A stretch of 64,000 nucleotides of DNA from Coix lacryma-jobi var. lacryma-jobi. Taxonomy: Eukaryota > Streptophyta > Magnoliopsida > Poales > Poaceae. Shown one piece after another: positions 49,101 through 60,529 of this stretch. Every line of letters begins with the position of its first letter. Position 1 is the first letter of the stretch. A program made the translations under genes and the position numbers. The stretch spans positions 24,127,000-24,190,999 of the forward strand of contig CM019828.1 in assembly GCA_009763385.1 (NCBI GenBank). Direction: 5' to 3'. The notes beneath the pieces are model-generated. The model did not search any database. It was not told where the DNA came from and saw nothing but the letters and a program-made list of their open reading frames with translations.

Positions 49101-49481
49101 CTTGTTTCTTGGTCTTCTCACAAGCAGTCTAGTGTCGCCCAGTCTACCATGGAGGCTGAGTATGTTGCTGCGGCTAGCTGCTGTTCCCAGTTGCTTTGGA
49201 TGATGGCCACTTTGCGTGATTTTGGTCTGAGCTTTTCTCGCGTTCCTTTGTTTTGTGACAGCACGAGTGCTATTAGCGTTGCTAAGAACCCCGTGCTACA
49301 CTCTAAGACCAAACACATTGATGTGCACTTTCATTTTCTGTGAGACCACTATGAGAAGGGTGATATCGACCTTCGCCATGTCGATACTCATCATCAGTTG
49401 GCTGATATTTTCACCAAGCCTTTGGACCAATCAACTTTTGCTAGGTTGAGAGGTGAGCTTGGTGTGTGTTTCCCCTTTTAG

Positions 49482-49587
49482 ATGGGGGAAACATTTTGAC
49501 TCTTGTTTTATAAACTGACTTTGTGTTTTTCGTTTGGTTTCTTCGTGCATCTTTGCATTTCATCTTGCATTTTTCCATTCAGAGCTT
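49482..49587 (+). mobile_element. E2 3' noncoding tail, first part
   Basis: This is the sequence after the pol stop, with a gatgggggaaa polypurine-like run. It is interrupted at 49588 by the gag-only Gypsy and continues at 57034. Confidence 0.75.
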
Positions 49588-51428
49588 TGTTGGTAGTTCT
49601 TAGCTACACCTAGGATAGGGTAACTAAAGTAGCTATCTACTAATGCCAAGCGGGGTTGTCAGTCCCGACACCAGTAGGAGCTAGCTAGCGAGAATGCAAT
49701 CTACCAGGAGGAGATTCTGCAAGCGCACAGAACTATCGTAGTAGCACTTCGCCTGGGAGTACCAGGTGTCGATTTATTTGATCCCAAGGGAAGGCTAGAG
49801 TGGTGTATGAGTTGAGTCAAGGAAGGGATGAGAGTCGAAGAAAAGAGAAAGGAGAAAAAGGGGAGAAAGGAAGAGGGGATGGAAGGCTAGAAAGAATATG
49901 TGGGTGGATAGGTAAGGATGAAATGGATGGCTAAGGTAAGGTGGATGGATAGGTAGATAAGGGGTAACTAAAGGATAACTAACTAATTACTAACTACTAA
50001 CTACTAACTAGATAACCACAGAGTAAGATAACTACGAAGCAAGAAAGTTACGAAGGAAGGCAGGCAAAAGACAATAAAGCAACTAAGTTGAGTAAAGTTT
50101 TATTCCTATCTTGTCAAGTATCGAGGCGTACTAGCCTTTACCACTTACTTAGGTTGAACGCTAGCACAACGAGCCTTACTGTTAAACTGGGCCAACTACG
50201 TGGTGGAATTCAAGGCGCACAGGGCTGTCACCACCTGCTTGCTACCACAGCTATCCGGGGGTCCAGCCGTATCTGAAGGTAAGTCTATAACTAAGCACCA
50301 CGCTTAACTATATTCCAACTATCTCTACCCTAGCTTTGAAAAGAGACACCCTTGCAGACGTCAGAGCAAATACTTGACTTAATAAGATAAACACTAAACT
50401 AACTAAGCAACCTATTGGCAAAGATCAATCACTAAGCACACTAGAGATTAACTACTATGGCTAAGTGAATTGAACTGTAGGATAGCTAGGCACTCAAGCA
50501 ATCAATCAAGTATACCACTCAATACTGATAAGTAGAATAAAGTAATACTTGAAATGATAAACTAGAATATAGTAAAGTGCTTGAGATACAAGAGCAAAAC
50601 CTGAACTGGAGATGAAGGAAGACTCTTCTCAGCTCCAGAACCGATCACTCGCACGCCTCTACTTTTGAGCTAAGCCTTGAGCAGCGCTACCGCGAGGGCA
50701 AAGATGCCTTGCTCTACTAGCTACCTACTTGCCTAAGCTCTCTGAGCTCTCACTTGCTTGCTTCTACTTGCTTTGCTTCTCTTGTATTGTGGTGGTACTG
50801 GATATGAACGAAGTGGTGCCTCCAGGGGGGGTATTTATAGTCTTGAGGAGTGAGGGGGGTACTTATAGGGGGCAGCCAACCGACCTAGGGTTAGGTCAGG
50901 TGGCGGGCGCCACCCCCTACTGGCGGCTGCCAGTCCCCTGGCCGTTGGATGCACCGGCTTTGATCCTACGGCCTCCAGGTGGTTGTCCAAGGCGGTTTGG
51001 AGGTCGGTTGCATGTCCTAGCAACCGCCATTCGGCGTTGATCCACGCCACTCCTCCCTGAGCCGTCCGATGCCACTGACCTAGTGACCAAGGGCCAAGAT
51101 TTGGCCTTGGGGAGGTCACACGGATCGATGACGTGACAGGGAGTGGAACTTGGGCCAACCCAAGTGGCGGGCGCCACTTAGAGGTGGCGGGCGCCACCTA
51201 GGGGTGGCGGGCGCCACCCCCCTTAGGCCCATTTGGGCCCTGCTGAGTGGGCTTGGCCTTTGGTGGGTCCATATGTCCAAATTTGGTTCAAATCCTGCAT
51301 TCAAATAAAATTCTATGGACATGTGGAATTTGGTTAGTTTGAAACCTATTTGACTACATTTCATGCCTTTTTGGTGGACTTTAGGGTCAAATGTTGATGG
51401 TAAAACAGGTGTTTAAGGACCATCAACA
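49588..51428 (-). mobile_element. 3' LTR of the gag-only Gypsy (1841 bp)
   Basis: The ends are TGTTG...CAACA. A TATA box (tataaatacc on minus) lies near 50830-50840. It contains four gtggcgggcgccac palindromes (50899, 51164, 51184, 51204), one more than the other LTR. Confidence 0.9.
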
Positions 51429-53144
51429 AGCTCCCCCAAGCTAACTTGTTGCTCGTCCTCGAGCAACAATGCGGTTTAAGCATTGAGCATGAAATAGATA
51501 GCAACTTAAGATGTATGCAAGTGCATATTGTATAGTGAGAAATAACTTAGCATATATCATTAATCATAGCAATGTGGGGCTTATAGCTTTTCACTTCAAA
51601 CATGCAAGAGTGAAATAAAGTAGTAGATAAGAAACTTTTCTCTTGCTTAGGTTTAACTAGGATTCTGTCTGGAGGTTTTTTCAAAGTTTTCAAAAGATAA
51701 CAACTTGCTTAAGTCCTCCAACATTCACTCAATCACTCAATGGTGTTTAAATCCTCACTTAGGCCAAAATGTAGCCTCTCCTATTTCTAAAGAATGATTT
51801 GTGGAGTTATAGGTAGGCTAAGAACCATGAGCAAATTGTCTGATGTTTATTGCTAAGCTAGACACTCAGATCATAAGGAGCAGCAAATCATAAAAATTGA
51901 TCAAGATGTGCATGTGTGGTTATGTGGAAGTGTATAGAGAGATATTTCATAATCCTTCCTAGTTAATTTCTGGGGTCTAGAGCTAATGATAATTCTCTCT
52001 TTTTTTGGATACATAGTGAGTAGACAAAAGATGTGTCCTCACATTTTCTTAGGACATAGTCCTCTCTTGAGCTACTTTGCTCACTTTTTTTTCAGGACAT
52101 AGTCCTTTCTTGAGCTACTTTGCTCATTTTTCTCTCTCTTTCTCTCTTTTTTTAGCTCTAGATTTCCCCAGACATCTATAGGAAAGGATTTCAGAAATGG
52201 AAAAGGGGGAAGAGGGAGAAATGCTTATTCCCAGTGTAGGGATAAGCATAAGGCTAGCAATGGGATGTTTGGCAGGGTATTGCATATCTCCGGTGTAGAG
52301 AATAAGCAATTTATTTGGTGGTTGCAAACTTCCAAAGTGGAGAGTAGGCAATTTATGGTGGGTGTGTGTGAATCTTGATTCAAAAGATATGATAAGCTTC
52401 TCTACTAAGATCTATGAGGTCTAACAAAGCTCAACACAGACAAAGCTCTTTGTGGTTCTGACTAATGACTAACAAATATTTGGCTGGTGGTGGGATGGGA
52501 TAAAATCTAGGAGGAACTTTTAGCAAGGTTTTCATAATTTTTTAAAAGAAATCCTCCAGATTAGGTCCTAATTTCACCATAACAAGTTTAAAGAATTACT
52601 CCATTTCTTACTAACTTTACTCACTAAGCATGATTTGAGTTAAAGCATGTGCAACCCACAAAAGCTACAACTTAGATAAGACCAGTTATTCAAACCATAA
52701 CAATAGCATTTGCATGACATATTTCAAATCCTATTCAGGTTTCAACTTATTTAAGCAGATTTTATCAATTTTATTCATAGTGGTTATTTAGGTAAGCATG
52801 TGACATTCAAAAAATATATAATTTAGGAACTGAATGTAAAGTCTAGGCTTGAGACATACCTTATCAGAGTGGGAGTCTCCCCCAAGCTGGCTTCTTGCTT
52901 GGTGAAAGATCTTCTTCTTCTCAGTCGGAGATCTTGTTCTCATTTTATTAAAAGGGAAACTATCTAATGTTGTGAAAAGGGAAACTATCCTATTATGATA
53001 TTTTATTATTCTAACTAAGTTAACATATTCCTATGCATATAACTAATGATAACTGGTGATAATTTTTTTAGTTACATGCGTGACATATGTTATTTATTCG
53101 AAAAAGGGAAAATTGAAGGGAAAAATTAAAAGTAAAACCATACC
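51429..53144 (-). other. Noncoding spacer of the gag-only Gypsy
   Basis: About 1.7 kb between gag and the 3' LTR, where pol would be in a complete element. It is AT-rich with ttttctctctttctc runs near 52130 and no pol similarity. Confidence 0.7.
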
Positions 53145-55025
53145 TTAGGTCCATGGAATTTCATCCTTATCGGGTGGATCTTCTTCTTCCTTGGGCACTT
53201 CTTCTCTCAGTACTCCATCGGGTTCTTCTTCTTCTGGCACCTCTCCCTTGTTATGTGAATCACACAACTTAGGAGGAGGTGGTTCTCTCTTTCTGCTCCA
53301 CCTTGTTCTTGGGCGCCTCTTCTTGGTACGAACGGGTTTTGCTTCCTGCATGTTAGCGGCATATGCGGGGCCTCGGGAGAAGGAGAATATTTCCTTCCTC
53401 CCTCCTAATGTCATTTGCATTTTACCACTTCCCACATATATGCAAGCATCAACAGTATTCAAGAAGGGTCTACCTAAGATTAGAGGCACATCTTTCCTAT
53501 TTCCCATATCTAGTATTATGAAATCAGCAGGAACATAGGAACCTCTAATATGAACAGGTAAATCATTAACTATTCCTTCTACATAGCAAGTGGATTGATC
53601 AGCTAGCACAACATAGGCAGATGTGGATGACATGGGTGGAAAGAATGAGTTTTCATAAAAATCTTTAGATAGAATGTTCACACTCGATCCTAAATCACAC
53701 ATGACATTTTTAAAGACTTCACCAAAGATTGAGCATCTAATTATGGGACTACCAGGATCACCCTTTTTAACAGTCTTGGTTTGATCTTCATAATAGTTAA
53801 AATATTTTATTTCAACCATATTTGCAGTTTCCATGTCAGGTTTAGCAGGAATTTTGCCAGATTCAAAAGATGGTATGATAGCAACAAGTTGAGCTAATTG
53901 GGTTTCTAACATCTTATTAAAGCTAAGTTGATTTTTCAGAGCAGATGAGAAATCTTCCAATTTAGCATTTATATTCTCAAGGGTTTTATCATTCGACATT
54001 AATCTCTCTTTCAAGAAATTAGTAGTTTTACCTTGTGAGTAAACTAAATTCTTCAAGAATGAGAAATTATCAGAATTATGAAAATTAGAGCGGGGGAATG
54101 AATTGTTACCTTGAGAATTTGCAGGCTGATTCCATCCTTGATTCTGTTGACGGAAACCGTTATTGTTGTTGATGAAGTTCAAATCTTCATGTAGCTCGGG
54201 GCAGTGGTTCCCAGAATGTCCGGTTTCTCCACAGACTTCACAAGTCATGTAGGATTCCAGAGATTGGACACTCTCTTGTTGGTTCATCTTCTCACAGCTG
54301 TCCAGCTTCTTTGCCAGCAGGTCCATCTTGGCCACGATCATGTCGGCCTCCTTAAGGGAATGCATACCTCGCTTACGGGGCTACAGTCTCTTGTCATTCC
54401 ATCCTTGGTTCGACACCATCTTCTCTATGAGAGCCTTAGCATCTGCAACATTCAGGGAAAAGAATGCACCGCTGGCGGCGACATCCAAATGGCTTCTAGA
54501 GAGAGGGGTTAGGCCATGGTAGAAGTTCTGGATCAATAGCCAGTCCTCCATACCATGGTGCGGACAAGCAGCGACATACTCTTGTAACCTCTCCCAAGCC
54601 TCGGGAATAGAGTCCTCGGCTTGTTGCGTAAAGCTGGAGATTTTGTTGCGAAGAGCATTCGTCTTGCCCATAGGAAAGAATTTGGCGAGAAAAGCATTGG
54701 AACACTTGTCCCATGTGTCTACAGCGTTGCGATCGGTATAGAACCATTGCTTCACTTTTCCTATCAAAGAGAAAGGAAAGAGACGAAGACAGATGGCTTC
54801 TTGGGTTATCCCCTTAATGGTGAAGGTGCCGCAAATCTCCAAAAATTGTTGGAGGTGAGCATTGGCATCCTCATGAGCCTTTCCACAGAATGGGCTAGCT
54901 TGGACCATCGTGATCAGAGCCGGTTTCAACTCAAAATTGAGGTTGGCATCGATCACGTCTGATCCTATCGCTACATTAGCGGCAGAAGGAGCAGAAAACT
55001 CACGAATGGTCTTATTGGCCATCAT
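53145..55025 (-). pseudogene. gag: Gypsy gag-protease (Athila/Tat-like), one in-frame stop
   Basis: Starts at ATG 55025 or 55022 (M)MANKTIREFSAPSA, since upstream codons are LTR and leader. The frame runs to 53145 with a single TAG at 54381-54383. It has a retrotransposon gag domain (PFCGKAHEDANAHLQQFLEI onward, about 54890-54400), a zinc knuckle CEVCGETGHSGNHC (about 54240), a Gln/Asn-rich stretch, a coiled coil, and a retropepsin-like region with MCDLGSSVNILS (about 53700) followed by VPLILGRPFLNTVDA. The end is basic then Glu/Pro-rich. The active-site triad reads D-L-G instead of D-T/S-G, as often seen in this group. Gag alone could support packaging if it were intact. Confidence 0.85.
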
Positions 55026-55183
55026 GAAGATAGAACGAGATAAGAAAGAAATAAGTTGAAGAAGATGAAGGAAAAAGATAAGAAGAACTAAGGAAAGAAA
55101 GAATGGGGTAAGATGGGACTCGCTAAGCGGGAGCTTAAGCGAAGATAAATTCGACACGGACTCAACCGACACACCGATTGCCT

Positions 55184-55201
55184 TCCCCGGCAACGGCGTC
55201 A
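55184..55201 (-). other. Primer-binding site, tRNA-Asp type
   Basis: The minus strand reads TGACGCCGTTGCCGGGGA just inside the 5' LTR, one change from the TGGCGCCGTTGCCGGGGA form of Athila/Tat elements. Confidence 0.85.
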
Positions 55202-55209
55202 GAAATGCT

Positions 55210-57028
55210 TGTTGGTAGTTCTTAGCTACACCTAGGATAGGGTAACTAAAGTAGCTATCTACTAATGCCAAGTGGGGTTGTCAGTCCCGACACCAGTAGG
55301 AGCTAGCTAGCGAGAATGCAATCTACCAGGAGGAGATTCTGCAAGCGCACAGAACTATCGTAGTAGCACTTCGCCTGGGAGTACCAGGTGTCGATTTATT
55401 TGATCCCAAGGGAAGGCTAGAGTGGTGTATGATTCGAGTCAAGGAAGGGATGAGAGTCGAAGAAAAGAGAAAGGAGAAAAAGGGGAGAAAGGAAGAGGGG
55501 ATGGAAGGCTAGAAAGAATATGTGGGTGGATAGGTAAGGATGAAATGGATGGCTAAGGTAAGGTGGATGGATAGGTAGATAAGGGGTAACTAAAGGATAA
55601 CTAACTAATTACTAACTACTAACTACTAACTAGATAACCACAGAGTAAGATAACTACGAAGCAAGAAAGTTACGAAGGAAGGCAGGCAAAAGACAATAAA
55701 GCAACTAAGTTGAGTAAAGTTTTATTCCTATCTTGTCAAGTATCGAGGCGTACTAGCCTTTACCACTTACTTAGGTTGAACGCTAGCACAACGAGCCTTA
55801 CTGTTAAACTGGGCCAACTACGTGGTGGAATTCAAGGCGCACAGGGCTGTCACCACCTGCTTGCTACCACAGCTATCCGGGGGTCCAGCCGTATCTGAAG
55901 GTAAGTCTATAACTAAGCACCACGCTTAACTATATTCTAACTATCTCTACCCTAGCTTTGAATAGAGACACCCTTGCGGACGTCAGAGCAAATACTTGAC
56001 TTAATAAGATAAACACTAAACTAACTAAGCAACCTATTGACAAAGATCAATCACTAAGCACACTAGAGATTAACTACTATGGCTAAGTGAATTGAACTGT
56101 AGGATAGCTAGGCACTCAAGCAATCAATCAAGTATACCACTCAATACTGATAAGTAGAATAAAGTAATACTTGAAATGATAAACTAGAATATAGTAAAGT
56201 GCTTGAGATACAAGAGCAAAACCTGAACTGGAGATGAAGGAAGACTCTTCTCAGCTCCAGAACCGATCACTCGCACGCCTCTACTCTTGAGCTAAGCCTT
56301 GAGCAGCGCTACCGTGAGGGCAAAGATGCCTTGCTCTACTAGCTACCTACTTGCCTAAGCTCTCTGAGCTCTCACTTGCTTGCTTCTACTTGCTTTGCTT
56401 CTCTTGTATTGTGGTGGTACTGGATATGAACGAAGTGGTGCCTCCAGGGGGGTATTTATAGTCTTGAGGAGTGAGGGGGTACTTATAGGGGGCAGCCAAC
56501 CGACCTAGGGTTAGGTCAGGTGGCGGGCGCCACCCCCTACTGGCGGCCGTCAGTCCCCTGGCCGTTGGATGCACCGGCTTTGATCCTACGGCCTCCAGGT
56601 GGTTGTCCAAGGTGGTTTGGAGGTCGGTTGCATTCCCTAGCAACCGCCATTCGGCCTTGATCCACGCCACTCCTCCCTGAGCCGTCCGATGCCACTGACC
56701 TAGTGACCAAGGGCCAAGATTTGGCCTTGGAGAGGTCACATGGATCGATGACGTGGCAGAGAGTGGAACTTGGGCCAACCCAAGTGGCGGGCGCCACTTA
56801 GAGGTGGCGGGCGCCACCCCCCTTAGGCCCATTTGGGCCCTGCTGAGTGGGCTTGGCCTCTGGTGGGTCCATATGTCCAAATTTGGTTCAAATCCTGCAT
56901 TCAAATAAAATTCTATGGACATGTGGAATTTGGTTAGTTTGAAACCTATTTGACTACATTTCATGCCTTTTTGGTGGACTTTAGGGTCAAATGTTGATGG
57001 TAAAACAGGTGTTTAAGGACCATCAACA
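55210..57028 (-). mobile_element. 5' LTR of the gag-only Gypsy (1819 bp)
   Basis: Nearly identical to 49588-51428. The main difference is the loss of one roughly 20-bp palindrome unit near 56805, plus scattered substitutions. Confidence 0.9.
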
Positions 57029-57033
57029 AGCTT

Positions 57034-58533
57034 CATGTATATAATCTGAAGAATGTAACTATGCTTTGTATAGTATTTGCTCTGATGCTTTATGATGATG
57101 CTGTAGCTTATGCTCTTTCTGATCACTGATACATGTTATGAGCAGAGCTATTTCTTGAATGGTGAATCTGATTAATGAACATAAAACTTGAAAATGTTCA
57201 CCATTGAGATATGCTACTAGCATGTGTAGAATGTGTTGAAGTCACTTGTGCTTTTCATATATGCTAGGTTGCTATGTCTCTAGTGTTGAGTCTATCACTT
57301 GCTTGGTATGTTCATTTTCTGTTCTAAAAATCTGAACCAAGTTAAGTGAATTGGAAAAGATCGAGATGGGATTGCTTGTCAACACATCACAGTTTCGAGA
57401 CTGTTTCTCAATGCACTTTGAGTTAAACTTGAGCTGTGTAGTGTATGACCGAAACTGTTGCTTTAAGCTTTTGATTGCTTCTGCATAGGCTTCGCACAGT
57501 TGAAAAGTTAGGCAATGACAAGCTTTCAACCTCTCGCAATCACGTGCTGAAATTTTAACTTGTGTAATTTAACCGCTGCAAACTCCAATAAAATTTTGCA
57601 AACACAAGTCTATGTTTCATTCTATAGCATGATGATTGAACTGTGCTAGGGGTAGTTCACCTTGTGTAAATGTTTAGCACTTGTCGGATATCCTGTCTAT
57701 ACATGTTTTGTGCTATTTTGATGGTGAACCCTTTTTTGGCTGAAAACTGCTCTTTTGCTCTCATATTCATATTTCGTATCTGGTGATCAGTTTGAGCCTT
57801 TGCTAGCTTCTTATGGATGTTGTTGAGTCATCGGATCAGAACTGTGTAGAGTATCTTTGCACTCTCTGGATTATATTCCTGAAGCTGCTAACTTGCATTT
57901 TGACGCATATGCATTTTGGAAGGGGAAGAAATTTGCTTGTTGGCACATTGATGGTGCATTTTCTAAGGGGGAGCAATCTTTGGTTGATGGTGCATTTTCA
58001 ACTAAGGGGGAGAAAATATTGACAAATCATCAGTTCCCTGGGTTGTGTGCACTAGTTGAGGGGGGAGTTTGCTTGTTGTGTTGAGCCTTTGCCTCTTTCT
58101 TGAGGGACTAGCAAACGTTTTCAGCTCATTTTCAGCCCATCAATTGGTATCGAACTCTTTTGGTTTTGAGATTGGTAACAGTTGGTATTGAGCTGTTTAG
58201 CTAGCGGTGTTGAGCCCGTTCTGCCTCTTCTTGAGGGCTAGCTCTGTTTTGCTTGATTTTCAGTTGATTTAGCAATTGGAATCGAGCTTTCTCGCTAGCG
58301 GTGTTGAGCCTGTTCTACCTCTTCTTGAGGGCTAGCTTTGCTATGCTTGGTTGCGTCGAGTCGTTGCCCATGTCTTTGGGAACCAAGTTGTGTTGCTCTT
58401 TTCCACTTGACCTTCTTCGGCTTTGACATGCTTTTGGGTCATTTGGTTGAGTTCTCTCTCTTCCTTTCTTCCTTCTTCTGCTTCCATTATGATTTGTGTT
58501 GGTAGTCGACAATGCACTCATCAAGGGGGAGAT
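57034..58533 (+). mobile_element. E2 3' noncoding tail, second part
   Basis: This continues 49587 after the Gypsy insertion. It aligns with the E0 tail (for example caacctctcgcaatcac near 57526 and near 17) and contains several aaggggga runs. It ends with the polypurine tract aagggggagat at about 58523-58533. Confidence 0.8.
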
Positions 58534-58917
58534 TGCAGATACATGGGTGTATGCCGAGTCTCTGAGTGATGAGTGATTGTCAACTGGGATAATGCGCATG
58601 TTCTTTGGCTTGTGTTGTGCAGGTGTCGAGCACGGATACAGTGATCAGAGGCAAGGTGAAGGTCAAGTAGAGACGTGCCGTGTCGATGGACCGAGAGTGG
58701 CGAAGGGCGGACGTGAGGCTTGGACTGAGGGACCGGTGGCCCGAGGATCAGCTGTGGTGGCTGACAGCCTGGGACAGTGACGAGCGAAGACTTGCAGGCA
58801 CGGTGTTGCTTGGGTCGAGGACCTGGGAACACGTGTCGGTGGACGGGGTGCACGAGCGGTGCATCCCTTCTACGGCTCGGTTTGGTGGTTGAGCCACAGA
58901 AAAACCACCGAGTGGAT

Positions 58918-59190
58918 GGTTTCCGAGTTTGGGCCACAAAACTCGAGCTGAGGACGATTTCCTGGTTTGGGCCTCAAAACTTGGGCACTGATGGTTTCTG
59001 AGTTTGGGCCACAAAACTCAGGCTGAGGACGGTTTCCAGGTTTGGGCCTCAAAACCTGGGTGCTGCGGGTTTGCTGAGTTTGGGCCACAAAACTCAGGCT
59101 ACGGTCGGCTGGTTTCCCGGTTTGGGCCTCAAAACCAGGGGTTGGTCGTGAAGGCTGGTTTCCCGGTTTGGGCCTCAAAACCGGGGGCAA
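58918..59190. repeat. Hairpin array in E2 LTR U3, seven units
   Basis: Units use the loop gggccac or gggcctc with stems CGAGTTT/AAACTCG, TGAGTTT/AAACTCA (three times), CAGGTTT/AAACCTG and CCGGTTT/AAACCGG. One unit (about 58957-58982) has a mismatch in its stem. The stem sequences differ from E0/E1 units while pairing is mostly kept. Confidence 0.85.
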
Positions 59191-59969
59191 AGTCTAGGAA
59201 AAGGACAAGCGGAGAGGTGGCGGCACGTGACGGCAATCGGTGAGGTTGCATCGAGGCAACGCTACCAGTTGTGCGGGCGTGGCCGTCGGATCACTAGCAC
59301 CTTCGAGTTGGTCCAGAATAACCCTAGGGTTTAGCTGGTTCGCTCTGTAATTAAAGAGGGGTAGAGTAGGAATTAGAATTAGGATAAGTAGAGGGAGACA
59401 CCCTCCTCCCATTCTATCTCAGTCATTTGCTCTTTGCTTCTAGGGTTTCCTGCTCTCCCAATCCCCTGCTGTAGCGAACTGAGATCCATAGAGAAGACAA
59501 TCATACCTCTGTGTCCGTGAGATTTTGAGGAAGTGAGACCGTAATCTCACTATTGTAGCGTGTGGTAGCCACACGGTTGCAAATTCGTGGTTGTGATTCG
59601 CGTTTTGTTCTTGTTCTTCGCGGGTTGCTTTTCTCCACGTTTTTCCCGTCGATCGATCTCTTTGTTCGGTACGTCTTTTGCAAATCCGTTTGAACCAAGA
59701 TGTTCTAGATCGTGAGGGACTTCTTTCCACCGAAGGAATTCACCTCTAACCTCACGAGCTAGTAGATCGGTTGATTTTCGTTTCGGGTCAAGTTTTTCTT
59801 CCTTCCCCCGAATTTCTTCGTTTGATCGATTTGGAGATAGGTTCGAGTCATGATCTCTTAGAGATAGCTCACTATCCTCCTTGTGACTCTTCTCACCAAG
59901 TTTGATCCCTATAGGATTTGTTTTGGGTGAGATTGAGTTGAATCGGTGAACGAACAGTGCAGTTTCGGG

Positions 59970-60265
59970 GTCACTGGACGCTGGTTGTTCAACGACCGGA
60001 CGCTGACCAGTGCGTCCGATCGTTGAGTGTGTCGCCGTTCAGTTCTAAGAAGGGTTGACCGGACGCATCAGTCCTCAGACAACCGGACTCGCCTCTGCCA
60101 CTATTCATCGGTTTTGTTTGATTCGACCGGACGCTGAGTTGTTGACCGGACGCTCCTAGCTAGTGAGTCCGGTCAGAAACAGTAAGGTCCAAAACCTGTT
60201 TTCGCACGACCGGACGCGTCCGGTGGTCAGTGACCGGACGCAGGCTAAGTCCGGTCAGTGTTGTC
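59970..60265. repeat. GCGTCCGGTC motif array in E2 LTR with 16-bp palindrome
   Basis: About nine copies of gaccggacgc or its complement occur. 60209-60224 is the perfect palindrome accggacgcgtccggt. The same array is in the 5' LTR (41480-41750), where the palindrome is broken by one change (cgttcggt). Confidence 0.9.
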
Positions 60266-60529
60266 TTTGCACGTTTTCGTTCGCGGTTCGATCGCTTGTT
60301 GACAGATTTGGTTTCCGTCTTTTGTGTTGGATTTTTAGGGTTGTATAGTGTCCCACTGTGCCTCTCGGAGGCATCCACCCTACATCTAGGGTCAAGGACA
60401 CTTGCAAGCTCTAGGTTTGCTCTTGGGGTGAGTTTCGGGACAGTGGCTACGAAGTTTCCGAAAGGAAAATTTGAAGCTCTCATTCACCCCCCTCTCTGGT
60501 CGCTTTCTGGTAGCACTTTCGGTCTTTCA

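Larger units (their letters stand above)
41946..49481 (+). pseudogene. Copia (SIRE-type) gag-pol of E2, interrupted and with several stops
   Basis: Gag starts at ATG 41946 (MDRGMGKPPFFDGTNYAYW). It has a UBN2 domain, CCHC knuckle CFECGDPNHFIANC (about 42766), acidic stretch and coiled coil. Pol resumes after an LTR inserted at 44304-46112: protease WLVDSGCSRHMTG (46303), GAG-pre-integrase with HRRLGH, integrase DDE (HMDLVGP, SDNGFEF, NGVVERKNR), RT with YVDDIIFG (48538), and RNase H with MEAEYVAAA and a C-terminal HHQLADIFTKPL. Breaks: TGA 43683-43685; the LTR insertion; a frame change between about 46240 and 46290 with TAG at 46279; a one-base loss near 48210; TAG 48876-48878; TGA 49341-49343. 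Normal stop TAG is at 49479. It is plus strand, opposite to the host CACTA gene. Confidence 0.9.
49588..57028 (-). mobile_element. Complete gag-only Gypsy element (Athila/Tat-like, non-autonomous)
   Basis: A whole 7441-bp element in the E2 tail with TSDs agctt at 49583-49587 and 57029-57033. The left LTR is 49588-51428 and the right LTR 55210-57028. The minus-strand order is 5' LTR, primer-binding site (55184-55201), gag-protease, noncoding spacer, polypurine tract (about 51429-51440, gcttgggggag on minus), 3' LTR. It has no RT, RNase H or integrase, so it needs a partner element. Near-identical LTRs and an exact target duplication make it the youngest insertion seen here. It fits descriptions of gag-only terminal-repeat retrotransposons. 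Confidence 0.9.
58534..60529 (+). mobile_element. 3' LTR of E2 (1996 bp)
   Basis: Starts TGCAGATACATGGG after the polypurine tract and ends GGTCTTTCA. It contains a U3 hairpin array (58918-59190), GTCCGGTC motifs with a 16-bp palindrome (60209-60224), and a C-run near its end. It is a divergent relative of the E1 LTR. A target duplication cannot be tested because the 5' LTR start is lost. Confidence 0.85.
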
